Source of the DNA: an uncultured Dyadobacter sp.
GTDB lineage: Bacteria; Bacteroidota; Bacteroidia; Cytophagales; Spirosomataceae
Length of the DNA: 64,000 bases
Assembly: GCF_946482605.1 (NCBI RefSeq)
Contig: NZ_CAMLSE010000030.1
Coordinates: 1-64,000, forward strand
Direction of reading: 5' to 3'
In this document: positions 8,924 through 17,937 of the stretch, one piece after another
How the letters are laid out: the number at the start of each line of letters is the position of its first letter
How positions within the stretch are numbered: the first letter of the stretch is position 1
Position numbers and translations under genes: made by a program
The notes under the pieces: model-generated
What the model was told of the DNA's origin: nothing
What the model saw: only the letters and a program-made list of their open reading frames with translations
Database searches by the model: none

Positions 8924-9541
8924 TTATCTGGTTTTGATTGCGATATCTTCGTTTTTTAGGGTACGCCATTTTTCAATCAGAAATCCGTGGCTGTTATGTT
9001 CGCTTCGGGCGATGTCGCGCAGTTGGCCTGATGTGACCAGGGACCGGCTGACAATGCTTGTAGGGCGAATGATTTTTTGAATCGCGTAGCATTCAAATTG
9101 ATAAGGCTGCTGATCCGTTTTGAGATGAACACTGTCAATGGAGAGCTCTTGGGAGATATTCGAGGAGATAACCCTTGCATAGAAGCCAGACTCTCGAAGG
9201 TCTTCATACTGTTTTTGAGCAGAAGCATCAGCCAGATACAAAGCCTTGGAGATATTAGTGGTGATTAGCTTTTCATCTGGGGCCAGCGTAAAAAACAGCC
9301 GATGGAAGGTCTCAATATGATCCTTTGCCTCCACCGAAAAGTTATCCCTTCGCTCAGAGGCATAAGCTTCCAGCACCTTTCCACCGGCAAGCAGATAGAC
9401 TTTCTGTGCGGAGCGCTCAGCGAGCCGGGTGCTGAAATAAATCGCAACTGAGCACATCAGCAGGCAAGAAATAATTAGAAGAAAGGTGAAGAGCCGGATA
9501 TGACGGAAGGCCCTTTGGATGTTCTTGGTTTTGGTAAACAT
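8924..9541 (-). CDS. traK: Conjugative transposon protein TraK
   Basis: A 205-aa bitopic membrane protein. A helix at ~16-36 (LFTFLLIISCLLMCSVAIYF) is followed by a periplasmic domain containing VYLLAGGKVLEAYASERRDN and AKDHIETFHRLFFTLAPDE, characteristic of TraK, the VirB8-like assembly factor of the Bacteroidetes T4SS. The gene follows traJ by 6 bp and precedes the TraL-position gene by 3 bp. Full family length. It would act as a periplasmic scaffold contacting TraM and TraN; that is family knowledge, not visible in the sequence. Confidence 0.9.
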   Translation of the reverse strand: MFTKTKNIQRAFRHIRLFTFLLIISCLLMCSVAIYFSTRLAERSAQKVYLLAGGKVLEAYASERRDNFSVEAKDHIETFHRLFFTLAPDEKLITTNISKALYLADASAQKQYEDLRESGFYARVISSNISQELSIDSVHLKTDQQPYQFECYAIQKIIRPTSIVSRSLVTSGQLRDIARSEHNSHGFLIEKWRTLKNEDIAIKTR

Positions 9542-9547
9542 AGCCGG

Positions 9548-10651
9548 TCAGTTTTTAGCGCTTGAAGAATGGACATCAGAACCCGGAAACACTCCGGGCG
9601 CAGGAGCGGCCAGTCTAGCCGCTGCGGTAGCCGTGTTGGCAAACAGCGCGGTGACTTTGTATAGCAGTGAGTTAGGCCCACCCGCGTGGATAATATAGCC
9701 GGCCACGGAGGGCACCGAAAAATAGCCGACGATGCCAATGATTAAAAAAATCAGGTAAGCCATATCGTGGGCGTTAAAGAAGGTATCACCCGCATCCTGG
9801 ACCTGCCTGACGTCCATTGCGATCATTTGTTCCTGTATTTTTCCGATGATTGCGCCAAAAATGTTGGCCACCGGTAGCCATAGGTATACGTTGATGTAGC
9901 GAGCGATCCAGGCTGTTAGTGTGTATTGAAATCCGTCAAAGACAGCAATCCCAAAGGCAATTGGTCCGATAATAGCCAACACAATCAAATAGAAGGTACG
10001 CATGGTGTTGATGCAGAGCGCGGCGGCTTCAAAAATCACCCGTAGGACTTCGCTCAAAGCGGCCTTGATCGAATTGCGAAAGTTATAGGACTGCTTGGCC
10101 ATGTAGAACTTGATGTCGTTTGCGATGCCATCGCCAAAACCCTCAGAGTAGCTATCGCCGTACATGTACTTCAGCCACTTTTCTCTGTTTCCCCGCGCAT
10201 CATCGCCGACATACATCTCCCAGAATGCTGAGCTTTTGATGGCATCTTCCTTTTGCTTTAGGAGCGTTTCTATGGCCTTGTTCGAATCAGAGACCATCGA
10301 GGCTGTGCCCCGGACCGTCGGTGAAAGAACTGCATTTAAAAGTGAGATTACCGATGGAAAAACAAGGATCGCAAAACCGAGAACAAATGGGCGAAGCAGC
10401 GGATAGAAATCGACAGGTTCGGCCGCTGCGATGTGCCGCCAGACCCGGTGGCCTATATACCAGATCGCTCCGAAGGCGGCGATTCCGCGACCCACGCTGA
10501 TGAGCCTTGAACAAAGCGGCAGCATTTGTTCATAAATTTGATTCAAGACGCTGTTCAAACCCCGGATCTGGGTCTCGTAGCCCTGCGCGAAAGCTACATC
10601 CGGCATGATCGCCAGGGCTAAGAAGGTAAATGCACAGATGAGCGCTTTCAT
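9548..10651 (-). CDS. traJ: Conjugative transposon protein TraJ
   Basis: A 367-aa polytopic membrane protein with signal-like N-terminus MKALICAFTFLALAIMPDVAFAQ. Several hydrophobic segments follow, such as LLRPFVLGFAILVFPSVISL, TFYLIVLAIIGPIAFGIAVF and MAYLIFLIIGIVGYFSVPSV. Motifs LNQIYEQMLPLC and FFNAHDMAYLI fit TraJ, the VirB6-like inner-membrane channel protein. Its ATG overlaps the stop of the preceding gene by 4 bp, so it is coupled to the TraI-like triplet. The C-terminal ~40 residues are Ala-rich and variable. Confidence 0.9.
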   Translation of the reverse strand: MKALICAFTFLALAIMPDVAFAQGYETQIRGLNSVLNQIYEQMLPLCSRLISVGRGIAAFGAIWYIGHRVWRHIAAAEPVDFYPLLRPFVLGFAILVFPSVISLLNAVLSPTVRGTASMVSDSNKAIETLLKQKEDAIKSSAFWEMYVGDDARGNREKWLKYMYGDSYSEGFGDGIANDIKFYMAKQSYNFRNSIKAALSEVLRVIFEAAALCINTMRTFYLIVLAIIGPIAFGIAVFDGFQYTLTAWIARYINVYLWLPVANIFGAIIGKIQEQMIAMDVRQVQDAGDTFFNAHDMAYLIFLIIGIVGYFSVPSVAGYIIHAGGPNSLLYKVTALFANTATAAARLAAPAPGVFPGSDVHSSSAKN

Positions 10652-11280
10652 GGCGGGCCGATCTGGTGAAGTGCCCTGACTGTTCTCAGCTGCAAGTGTT
10701 CCTGACTGCGCTGCGCCAGCAGAAGGCCGTTTTCGCTGTTAAAGCTTCGCAGAAAAGCCAACTTTTCGGTCATGTCCTGGTATATCGCATCGATGATGCT
10801 CAGACGCTCCTGATCGGAAGCTCTCAGCTTTCGGGCAGTTAGTACGTCTGTGAGCACATTTAGATTTTTGATGCTTTCTGCCAGCAGCTGTCCATAGACT
10901 TTTTCGAGGTAGGTCAGCTCATCGGTAGTGAGTTGTGCCGATGAAAACAGGTGTCTGCTCGCCTGTCGGTATTCGCCTAGGATCGCAAGTTGTAATGCCG
11001 CGATATCCTTAATGCGGCCATAATTCTTTACGGCAGGGCTAATTTGCAGCAGTCCTTCTAAAAAGGCCTGGTGAAGTTTAAAATTTCCCTGGGCAATGTC
11101 GCGGATCTTATTATAGCCCGCAAAGAGAATGTCGTAGCCCTTCTTGAGCTCCTGCAGGGTCTTGCGAAGCTGGCGCAATTTTTCCAGATTCAGAATCAGC
11201 TGGGTGACTTCCTGCGTTTGGGCGCTGAGCCGATAGGGCGCAAAAAACCATATAAGTAGAAGCAGGGTGATTTTTTTCAT
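10648..11280 (-). CDS. TraI-like exported coiled-coil protein (third of a triplet)
   Basis: A 210-aa protein with a signal peptide (MKKITLLLLIWFFAPYRLSA) and an all-helical mature part. The core LRKTLQELKKGYDILFAGYNKIRDI and NYGRIKDIAALQLAILGEYR resembles the TraI-like gene at 11941-12618 (YFRIKAIADKQAAILREYE). The two, and probably the gene between them, are therefore paralogs. Proteins of this shape in Bacteroidetes elements are annotated as TraI or hypothetical, sometimes as TerB-like; no activity is established. It lies 7 bp from the upstream gene and overlaps traJ by 4 bp. The likely role is periplasmic, with the conjugation channel. Confidence 0.75.
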   Translation of the reverse strand: MKKITLLLLIWFFAPYRLSAQTQEVTQLILNLEKLRQLRKTLQELKKGYDILFAGYNKIRDIAQGNFKLHQAFLEGLLQISPAVKNYGRIKDIAALQLAILGEYRQASRHLFSSAQLTTDELTYLEKVYGQLLAESIKNLNVLTDVLTARKLRASDQERLSIIDAIYQDMTEKLAFLRSFNSENGLLLAQRSQEHLQLRTVRALHQIGPP

Positions 11281-11287
11281 AGGATGT

Positions 11288-11929
11288 TTAGTTTTCGCTA
11301 TGCAGTGCGCGGCTGTTTTCGATGTCCTTTAATTCCAGCTCAGCAATCTGACAGACAAGGCCAGCTTGTTGACGCAGATCTTGCGCAAAAATGTAGTTGG
11401 ATTCAAACTGCTCATAACAGGCCTGGATGCGGAAGATCCGCTGCTCATCTGTCAGGGCGAGCTGTTTATCCCTGATGGTAGCAAAAAGATCTGCAAGCAG
11501 CACTTGACAGTCTTGGTAAAGCGCTCGTATACCTTTATAGAACTGGCTTTTTTGCTCAGGTTTCAGCCCTTCGCAGCTGCTGATCTGATCAGGAAGCTTC
11601 TCACAAAGCTCATTGATGCTGCCATGCAAGTCAGTGATGCGCCGAAGGTGGGGAAGAGCCCCAATGTCAGGCTTTACGATGCTAAGGGAATCGAACCGGT
11701 TTTTATGCAGACCAAACTCCTGGTTTTTGATCTGATGAATCAGCGCTAGTCCCTCTTTTGCGATCTGGTAGCCATTTTTTGTGAGCTCCAAATAGATTTT
11801 AAGCTCGGCGATCTGCTCGCGAAGGTATTGGCGCTGAGTGCTGTTTTGCCGGAACCACTCCTTGAATAGTTGCGCGGACGCGGCTTGGCTCAAAAGGGCC
11901 AACCAAGTAGCTAATAGTAAAGTTTTCAT
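11288..11929 (-). CDS. TraI-like exported coiled-coil protein (second of a triplet)
   Basis: A 213-aa protein with signal peptide MKTLLLATWLALLSQAASAQ, then a long helical region. YLREQIAELKIYLELTKNGYQIAKEGL is followed by HQIKNQEFGLHKNRFDSL, a layout matching its two neighbours (helix, then an aromatic-His segment before a second helical bundle). Three cysteines in the middle (LCEKLPDQISSC, YQDC) have no counterpart in the others. The gap to the upstream gene is 11 bp and to the downstream gene 7 bp. I recognise no catalytic motif. It is probably a periplasmic accessory to the T4SS, by position. Confidence 0.72.
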   Translation of the reverse strand: MKTLLLATWLALLSQAASAQLFKEWFRQNSTQRQYLREQIAELKIYLELTKNGYQIAKEGLALIHQIKNQEFGLHKNRFDSLSIVKPDIGALPHLRRITDLHGSINELCEKLPDQISSCEGLKPEQKSQFYKGIRALYQDCQVLLADLFATIRDKQLALTDEQRIFRIQACYEQFESNYIFAQDLRQQAGLVCQIAELELKDIENSRALHSEN

Positions 11930-11940
11930 CGAAGTATCTG

Positions 11941-12618
11941 TCAGTGAATTCCGTAGAGCGCTTTGGTTACCCGGGCATCAAATTCGTTTTTTGCCCTGGA
12001 AAGGCTTAACATCCTGTTCTCGCGGTTGAACAGGCTGAGCTCATCATAGATCTTATCTGTGGCAGCAGCGGCTTGATTGATGAATTGCAGGCGGCTAACA
12101 TCTGTCATCTGTGTGGTAAATGATTTGACCACCAGCTCTAAGAGCTCCATGCTTTGGGCGCTCTCTTTGAGCATCCCCCGGTAGATTGTCTGCATTTGAG
12201 CGAGCTCCGAAGCGGTAAAATGCTTGTCGTTTCGAAACAGATTCCAGGCCGCCTCATACTCTCTCAAAATCGCGGCCTGTTTGTCTGCAATGGCCTTGAT
12301 GCGGAAGTAGTTGCTTACAATGGCTTTTACTTTCCGTAATTCCAGGTAGTACTGCTCATACAAATCCCGCTGCTTTTTGACCCAATCTTCGATTTGATCC
12401 AGTTTCAGCTTAGCCATCGCGTTTTCCAAAGCCTTTTGCGCGTTTTGAAGCCGGATCTGCCGGTTCTGTCTCCGCTGGACCAGAAGATCCATCGCGCGCA
12501 CGACCCGTGTGATCGCTTCTTTGATAATCTTGGCCCAGGGGATGGCTGCGTGGGCGTGTTTGCACGGGGTGACGGTAAAAAAAACAAGAAGCGATATCAA
12601 GAAAATCCTTTTTGCCAT
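11941..12618 (-). CDS. traI: Conjugal transfer protein TraI (exported, helical)
   Basis: A 225-aa protein with a cleavable signal (MAKRIFLISLLVFFTVTPCKHAHA), then WAKIIKEAITRVVRAMDLLVQR and a coiled coil (QNAQKALENAMAKLKLDQIEDW). Later segments YYLELRKVKAIVSNYFRIKAI and SRAKNEFDARVTKAL match the Bacteroidetes TraI family, which is unrelated to F-plasmid TraI and has no known enzymatic function. It is 17 bp downstream of traG, the position expected for traI. The conservation of all three triplet members implies a structural job in the periplasm. Confidence 0.8.
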   Translation of the reverse strand: MAKRIFLISLLVFFTVTPCKHAHAAIPWAKIIKEAITRVVRAMDLLVQRRQNRQIRLQNAQKALENAMAKLKLDQIEDWVKKQRDLYEQYYLELRKVKAIVSNYFRIKAIADKQAAILREYEAAWNLFRNDKHFTASELAQMQTIYRGMLKESAQSMELLELVVKSFTTQMTDVSRLQFINQAAAATDKIYDELSLFNRENRMLSLSRAKNEFDARVTKALYGIH

Positions 12619-12635
12619 GGCCGTTTGGGTTGATC

Positions 12636-15098
12636 TTAACTGTTTTTTGTCCGTAGTTCTTCGGCTAATGTTTTGATTCCCAGCTGGATACTTCCCAGTC
12701 GTTGGGCATAATCCTGAACTTTGATCTTTTCGGTCTGTTCGGTGGTATAGGTCAGATATTCTTCAAGGCTGACTTCGGTCCGGTAAACTCTGGATAGGGT
12801 GCCGCCCAGGCTTATGAATACTTCTTTGTAGCGCAGCAGCGGGTCGTTGGCCTTGTTTACAGAGAGCACCAGCGATTTTTCCTTTTCGGTCAGCCCTAAA
12901 AGCTCTTGGATCTGATCAAACTTATTTTGATACTTGGATTGATCCAGCAGAATCTTGCAATCCGAGTTGTTAATAATGGCTTGTTTGACGATTGGAGACG
13001 AGATAATGTCTTCAACTTCCTGAGTGACCACCAGCGCTTCTCCAAAAAACTTGCGGACCGTTTTGAACAAGTATTTAATGTATTCTGCCATCCCTTCTCT
13101 GGCAATCGCTTTCCAGGCTTCTTCGATTAAAATCACTTTCCTGATGCCTGATAGCTTTCTCATCTTGGATATAAACACCTCCATAATAATGATGGTGACC
13201 ACCGGAAACAGGATCGGGTGCTCCTTGATGTTATCGAGCTCGAATACAATAAAGCGCTCGGATAAAAGATCAATATTTTCACGAGCATTCAGTAGGTAGT
13301 CAAACTCGCCACCCCGGTAGTAGGGCCTGAGAACGTAAAGAAAGTTGGCTAGGTCAAAATCCTTTTCCTTGACTCTGTCCTCAGCAAGCACGGTTGCGAA
13401 TTCTGAGCAGAAGAATTCATAGAAACTATCAAAGCAAGGAAACACTTTTGTTTGGGCCACATGCTGGTAGTAAAGTGTCAGTGCGTTGGAAAGGGCGACG
13501 TATTCAGAGCGAGTAAAACTCTGGTCATCCTTTTTCCAAAGCGCCAGCAGCAGTGTTTTGATGCTTTCCTTCTTTTCTGTGTCCAGCGTATCACCAGTTT
13601 GGAGATGGAAGGGATTAAACCGGATCGGTTTTTTTTCTTCGTAGGTAAAGTAGTAGCCTCCCAGCAAATCGCAAAGACCTTTATAGCTGTGGCCCACGTC
13701 TACCAGCACGATGTGGGCGCCCGACTCATAATAGCTTCTGACCAAGTGGTTGGTGAAAAAGCTCTTACCACTGCCGGAAGGACCCAAAATAAACTTGTTT
13801 CGATTGGTACAGATGCCTTTGCTGACTGGCTCATCAGAGATATCCACCAACACGGGCCTGCCTGTCAGCCGGTCTCCGAGCCTTATTCCGAAGTTACCGT
13901 TCGCGGAGCGGTATGGCGCCTCTAAATTCAAAAAACAGGCAGCCTGCTCAGCGAAGGTGTCAAAGGTCTCATTCATTGGGAAGTCTGCTGCGTTCCCCGG
14001 TATGCCCGCCCAGAAGATCTGAGGGGCGCCGGTTGTTTCCAGTTTTGCTGATGTATCCAGCTGTGCGAGCGCGGATGATACTGTGCTTTTAAGCTCTTTG
14101 ACTGCGGTGGAATCTTCGGTCCAAGCCAAAACATTGATGTGCGCTTTTACGGGAAGACGCTGCTCTCGGATGGCTTCGTTCAGGAATTCATTGGTCGCTT
14201 CCAGAGCTAGACTATTTTCACGGGCATATAACGCCAGAGATTGAAGCCTGAGTCTTTTGCTCTCCAGCCTCTTGAGAGTTTTCTGACCATCACCTACAAA
14301 GACATACTGGTTGTAGATGTGATTGCAATGCAGTAGCTGACCCAAAAGGCTTGCAAATCCAACGCTAAACTTGGTCCTGTCGGTTGAGTAGCGCTCATAA
14401 ACCGCAGAGGCGCTACAATTCGAAGGCAGTTCAGCGGCATCGGCAATACTGTAAAGGCTGCATTGCCGGTCACCGACTTTTATACCGTAGTTAAAAACGA
14501 TATCCCGCAGCAGTTTTTCATCTTTGTCGGTGGAAAGAAATGCATACTTTTCAATTAGACCTGCACGCCGCATGTTGCTGAGAAGCTCCTGGTCGCCCAA
14601 TTGGGTGAGTTTAGCAAAACCGCAGTCGTCTAATATCCTTTTGAACTGGGTCGCGCTATCAAGAAACTCGTCCAATGATGTGCCATGCAGTGTCTGCCGG
14701 GGGACGATCAAAGGCCGGACAAGATTACAGATCAGTGAATTGGAAAGTTTCCGTTCCTGAGCAGACTTTGTCAACATCAGATAACACTGATGATCCAGGT
14801 AAGGACGCCCTTTGAAAAACGCATCACTACTTTCGCTGAGAAAACTCTTGCCTTCTTCCGGCTGGGGTTCGAATCCTTTGGCTACAAACCAATCCTGTTT
14901 GCAGAGTACTGTTCCAGGGGTTAGCACCTTGATGGCTTTTACCCAGGTTTGATGAAAAGCTTCATACTGGGCTTCTGAAAGCGTAAAGATTTCGGGAAGC
15001 TCTATGCTGAAAGCAATCGTTACATCGCCTTGGTTGGAAAGGATCATATCGTGCTCCACATCCAGAATTGGTAAGTTTTCGTTAAGCAGGCGCTCCAT
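12636..15098 (-). CDS. traG: Conjugation ATPase TraG (VirB4-like)
   Basis: An 820-aa cytoplasmic ATPase that powers T4SS assembly and transfer in Bacteroidetes conjugative transposons. The N-terminal TraG_N/CagE-like domain (~1-400) includes the start MERLLNENLPILDVEHDMIL. Walker A is LGPSGSGKS (~438-446), Walker B is VILIEEAWKAIA (~655-666), and a Q/sensor region LVVTQEVEDI follows. Family-length and intact. Its start overlaps the traF stop by 17 bp, so the pair is translationally coupled. Confidence 0.95.
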   Translation of the reverse strand: MERLLNENLPILDVEHDMILSNQGDVTIAFSIELPEIFTLSEAQYEAFHQTWVKAIKVLTPGTVLCKQDWFVAKGFEPQPEEGKSFLSESSDAFFKGRPYLDHQCYLMLTKSAQERKLSNSLICNLVRPLIVPRQTLHGTSLDEFLDSATQFKRILDDCGFAKLTQLGDQELLSNMRRAGLIEKYAFLSTDKDEKLLRDIVFNYGIKVGDRQCSLYSIADAAELPSNCSASAVYERYSTDRTKFSVGFASLLGQLLHCNHIYNQYVFVGDGQKTLKRLESKRLRLQSLALYARENSLALEATNEFLNEAIREQRLPVKAHINVLAWTEDSTAVKELKSTVSSALAQLDTSAKLETTGAPQIFWAGIPGNAADFPMNETFDTFAEQAACFLNLEAPYRSANGNFGIRLGDRLTGRPVLVDISDEPVSKGICTNRNKFILGPSGSGKSFFTNHLVRSYYESGAHIVLVDVGHSYKGLCDLLGGYYFTYEEKKPIRFNPFHLQTGDTLDTEKKESIKTLLLALWKKDDQSFTRSEYVALSNALTLYYQHVAQTKVFPCFDSFYEFFCSEFATVLAEDRVKEKDFDLANFLYVLRPYYRGGEFDYLLNARENIDLLSERFIVFELDNIKEHPILFPVVTIIIMEVFISKMRKLSGIRKVILIEEAWKAIAREGMAEYIKYLFKTVRKFFGEALVVTQEVEDIISSPIVKQAIINNSDCKILLDQSKYQNKFDQIQELLGLTEKEKSLVLSVNKANDPLLRYKEVFISLGGTLSRVYRTEVSLEEYLTYTTEQTEKIKVQDYAQRLGSIQLGIKTLAEELRTKNS

Positions 15099-15417
15099 TT
15101 CTCGTCTTTGGATTAATGAACTTTGATCTTGATGTTGCTTTGATCACTTTGGGAATCCGCCTTGCGGCCAGCGCCTTTAGTAAACCATGTTCGCCATAAG
15201 TAGTGCTGAGATGATAGACACCGATCATCGAAATCGTTGCCAGAAAAATGGTTACCACAAGGCATACATAAGTGTTGATTCCCGCTAAATACATTAGCGC
15301 ATAAAAGATCAACTGGCCTAGCATTGTCGCTGCCATATACCATATGTACTGAGCTTTAAGACCCCGGAAGATGATGCTTCTATTGATTCCTTTATTGATA
15401 GGGTATATCTTGGCCAT
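15082..15417 (-). CDS. traF: Conjugative transposon protein TraF (DUF4133, VirB3-like)
   Basis: A 111-aa protein beginning MAKIYPINKGINRSIIFRGLK, the conserved N-terminus of TraF/DUF4133. Two closely spaced membrane helices follow (YMAATMLGQLIFYALMYLAG and YVCLVVTIFLATISMIGVYHL), then a basic tail. This VirB3-like protein associates with the VirB4-type ATPase in the inner membrane, consistent with the 17-bp overlap with traG. The spacing to traE is 39 bp. Confidence 0.92.
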   Translation of the reverse strand: MAKIYPINKGINRSIIFRGLKAQYIWYMAATMLGQLIFYALMYLAGINTYVCLVVTIFLATISMIGVYHLSTTYGEHGLLKALAARRIPKVIKATSRSKFINPKTRNGAPA

Positions 15418-15456
15418 GGTGTATTAGTGGTTACCATCGTCTGTATACGCGGGTTC

Positions 15457-15780
15457 TTACAGACCAAAGAACGACTGCAGGACCGTAGCTACGACCACCA
15501 GAAAAATGCAGCTCCCAAACCATGCTGCGGCGACTTTTCCTGTATCTTGGTCACCCGCATTCCACTTTTGAAATACTTTCACAGCGCCAACCAGGCCAAG
15601 CACCGCGCCAATGGCGTACATCAGGTTAGTCCCTGGCTCAAAATAGGAGCGGACCTGTGAATCGGCCTCCTGGATGCCGGCTGCCCCGTCCTGAGCCATT
15701 GCCTGGATTCTTTGAAGAACCAGTAGCGTCACCACACCTAAGAGCTTTTTGTTAATCTGAAAATTGGTTAGCGTTTTCAT
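15457..15780 (-). CDS. traE: Conjugative transposon protein TraE (DUF4134, VirB2-like)
   Basis: A 107-aa protein with a signal-like helix (KKLLGVVTLLVLQRIQAMAQ), then GIQEADSQVRSYFEPGTNLMYAIGAVLGLVGAVKVFQKWN and a final hydrophobic helix, AAWFGSCIFLVVVATVLQSF. The aspartate-, glycine- and tryptophan-containing loop NAGDQDTGK is typical of DUF4134. TraE is the presumed pilin or channel-lining subunit (VirB2-like). It leads the tra series proper, and the 105-bp gap upstream may hold a promoter. Confidence 0.92.
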   Translation of the reverse strand: MKTLTNFQINKKLLGVVTLLVLQRIQAMAQDGAAGIQEADSQVRSYFEPGTNLMYAIGAVLGLVGAVKVFQKWNAGDQDTGKVAAAWFGSCIFLVVVATVLQSFFGL

Positions 15781-15885
15781 ATTAGTTTGGTTTATGGTTA
15801 AATATTTGTTGAATTGGTCTGAAAGGTTGCTTTGTGGTCCCTGCGCCCATTAAGCGCAGGGTACCTCAAAGCAGGCTCCGTTGAT

Positions 15886-16422
15886 CTACTGTTTCCATAT
15901 TTCAACTAGGTCAGCCGTGCTTAGATGCATGGAGCCATATTTTGCACACTCGGTTTGGATGTGCTCATTGACAGATGTTTGAAAGGCAGTGCCGATCAAG
16001 CTATGTTGACTTTTTAGTGTTAGTTGCAAAAGCAGGACTAGCTCTTCTTTGTCGTAGTCCTTTAGATAGGCTTCTTCTACCGCTTGATTTAGATCATTCC
16101 TGAGCTGTTGAAGCCCGCCGGGGAATTCATCAAAAGGCCCTTGTGCTGGGCCGTCCAGATCCGTGGTGGTATATGAATTCTGCGCCACCAGATGCGAAGC
16201 GGAGGTCGGTAGAAGCGCAGGATCAGCAAGGTCTTGTTGGCTGTCAAGCTCCTGGGAGCGCCTGACTATGATCCTGGCGGGGCCATGTTGAAAAGCTGAT
16301 TTTATTCCTATTCGCGTCCATAGGTCGCGGCCATAAAACCTGAGGCCGACAAACAAATAGTACCCTACCAGCAGAGCGGAGAGCACACCTAGGTAGCTTC
16401 CCCAAGGATTAGAAGTGAACAT
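15886..16422 (-). CDS. Unrecognised membrane-anchored protein heading the tra operon
   Basis: A 178-aa protein with one N-terminal membrane helix (WGSYLGVLSALLVGYYLFVGL, ~7-27). A cytosolic, Gln/Asp-rich and probably helical domain follows, with EEAYLKDYDKEELVLLLQLTL. I do not recognise the family. It lies directly upstream of traE in the same orientation, separated by a 105-bp gap, where other Bacteroidetes elements carry poorly conserved small tra genes (traA-D region). A role in transfer is inferred from position only. The sequence from here to 17511 has no further tra gene. Confidence 0.7.
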   Translation of the reverse strand: MFTSNPWGSYLGVLSALLVGYYLFVGLRFYGRDLWTRIGIKSAFQHGPARIIVRRSQELDSQQDLADPALLPTSASHLVAQNSYTTTDLDGPAQGPFDEFPGGLQQLRNDLNQAVEEAYLKDYDKEELVLLLQLTLKSQHSLIGTAFQTSVNEHIQTECAKYGSMHLSTADLVEIWKQ

Positions 16423-17511
16423 AGCACGTTGATTTTAATTTGACGCTGGACCCGTCCAACTGATCTGTGGATCTGATCTGCCGTTGATTTAATTTGATGC
16501 TTGCAAAGTAATGGCGTGCTATGATGCTGGGAAAGCGCAACAAAAGTTGTCACCCCATTGCGCCCCTCTATGGTAAACTTGTAACACGCTTATTACTAGG
16601 TAATTAGTCCGAGAAAAAAAATAAAAGAAACTGAAAATTTCGACTTTTTCAGCCAAAAGCTGCTCCGTTAGTTTTTTTGTAACAATCTTATAATGAGACA
16701 TATATAAATATGTCCTCCAAAACTGGGCCAGTTTTAGCGAGATTTTAGGCCATTTGCGACCAATTTTGACGGAAAAACAGTCAATTGTGTGAGATTTTTG
16801 GACCCAAATTACTCCATTGTTCGCAGTGGGGTATATACGTTTGCCGAAAATTTGGTTGCGAGCGAAGTTTACACAACAGCTAAGAACTACGACGATGGCG
16901 CAATCCTGTGGAAAGCAGCTATCAAAACAGAGCTTTGATAATGACAGACTTTGATAATCAAGGATGAAGTCTAGAGGCAGTAGGTTTGATCATGAAATGC
17001 GGACTGCTTAGTGACAGTAGAAGGGCTGATAGTCAAATACTATATTAGTTAATGTATTCAGATTTTCGGCTTCTAATGTCAAGTTAAGAGTCATAAGAAT
17101 ACACGCGGCGTTACCCAACACAGGAATTACTTATGCAGCTGTGGCGCTGGCCGATGGTTTAGGTAAGGGTAAATCCGATCGGATTATTGACGTGGATTTG
17201 CGTCTTAAGTCAGGCCAAGCTTTTGTAGGTTTAGAGATAGATATTCGACTCTTACCAGTATATTTCAACTAGCTTCTTGATGATGAGACTAGCTGAACGC
17301 TTTTTCGCGATTGTGGCGCTTGTTAAAACATTTGCTGAGTGGCCAATGGAGTTGAAGGAGCAAGTGCGGTGCTGGTTCCTACCGATGTTGTAATTACCTG
17401 AATGGATAGAAAGGCTATATTTTTCATTGTAGCGGGTAGCGTCAATTTTTTTCATGGGTCGAATAGCCGTTGAGAGATGAGATTTAGATCAACATTTTCT
17501 AATCTTGATGT
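16423..17511. other. 1.1-kb gap between the tra operon and the XRE regulator
   Basis: No convincing gene. The first 450 bp are AT-rich and should contain the tra operon promoter on the minus strand. A plus-strand frame without a start codon (about 17042-17269) reads protein-like (LPNTGITYAAVALADGLGKG) and may be a relic. A minus-strand 67-codon frame (17252-17455) and a 19-codon plus frame at 16895 have no recognisable similarity. The transfer origin or regulatory sites of the element could lie here. Confidence 0.4.
16719..16735. repeat. 17-bp inverted repeat, possible operator
   Basis: The sequence aaaactgg-g-ccagtttt is a perfect 8-bp inverted repeat around one base. It lies about 300 bp upstream of the first tra gene in a noncoding AT-rich stretch, suitable as a dimeric repressor site for the tra operon. 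There is no direct evidence of binding. Confidence 0.35.
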
Positions 17512-17886
17512 TCATTTTTTTATTCCCGCAACGATCTCTTCCAAATTGGTGATTAGCTTTCGTTGAACTACCAACAACTCTTCCTGTGAAGATAGTAACT
17601 TGGTTGCTTGTTCAAGCTTCTCGTTTAAATATACCATCTCAGACTCCATAGTTGAAAACTGCTGGAGCTTAAATCTTTCCAAATCTGAATACTCATAAAA
17701 GTGCGCGAAGAAGTCGTGATCAAGTGCGACGGAGATTTCTCTCAAAAGGTCAGTATCAATAGTTGCTCTCCTGTAGATGCTAGCGACTCCCTGCTTTGTC
17801 CTATTAATTTTTTCCCCTAGCGCCTTCTGAGAGATACCCTTGCTCTCGGCAACACGTTTTATGATTTGTCCGATACTTTCTGCCAT
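17512..17886 (-). CDS. XRE-family HTH regulator with C-terminal coiled coil
   Basis: A 124-aa protein. Residues ~6-58 form a helix-turn-helix of the Xre/Cro type (IIKRVAESKGISQKALGEKI, then NRTKQGVASIYRR). A short linker (FFAHFYEYSDL) and a C-terminal coiled coil (MVYLNEKLEQATKLL, ~85-120) follow, probably for oligomerisation. Similar small regulators accompany Bacteroidetes mobile elements. It is transcribed away from the repeats and promoter at 17938-17994, so autoregulation and control of the divergent transcript are likely. It is unclear whether it belongs to the conjugation module or to the SusCD operon. Confidence 0.85.
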   Translation of the reverse strand: MAESIGQIIKRVAESKGISQKALGEKINRTKQGVASIYRRATIDTDLLREISVALDHDFFAHFYEYSDLERFKLQQFSTMESEMVYLNEKLEQATKLLSSQEELLVVQRKLITNLEEIVAGIKK

Positions 17887-17937
17887 AAAGCAAATATTTC
17901 ACCTGGCAGACTCATAAGTCCATTTTTTATGTATTTG

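Noticed and set aside
17252..17455. Minus-strand 67-aa frame with a GHS-like stretch suggesting a tyrosine recombinase end
   Set aside because: Only GHS and a few scattered positions fit; no catalytic Arg or Tyr context. The plus strand reads equally protein-like, so integrase origin is not supported.
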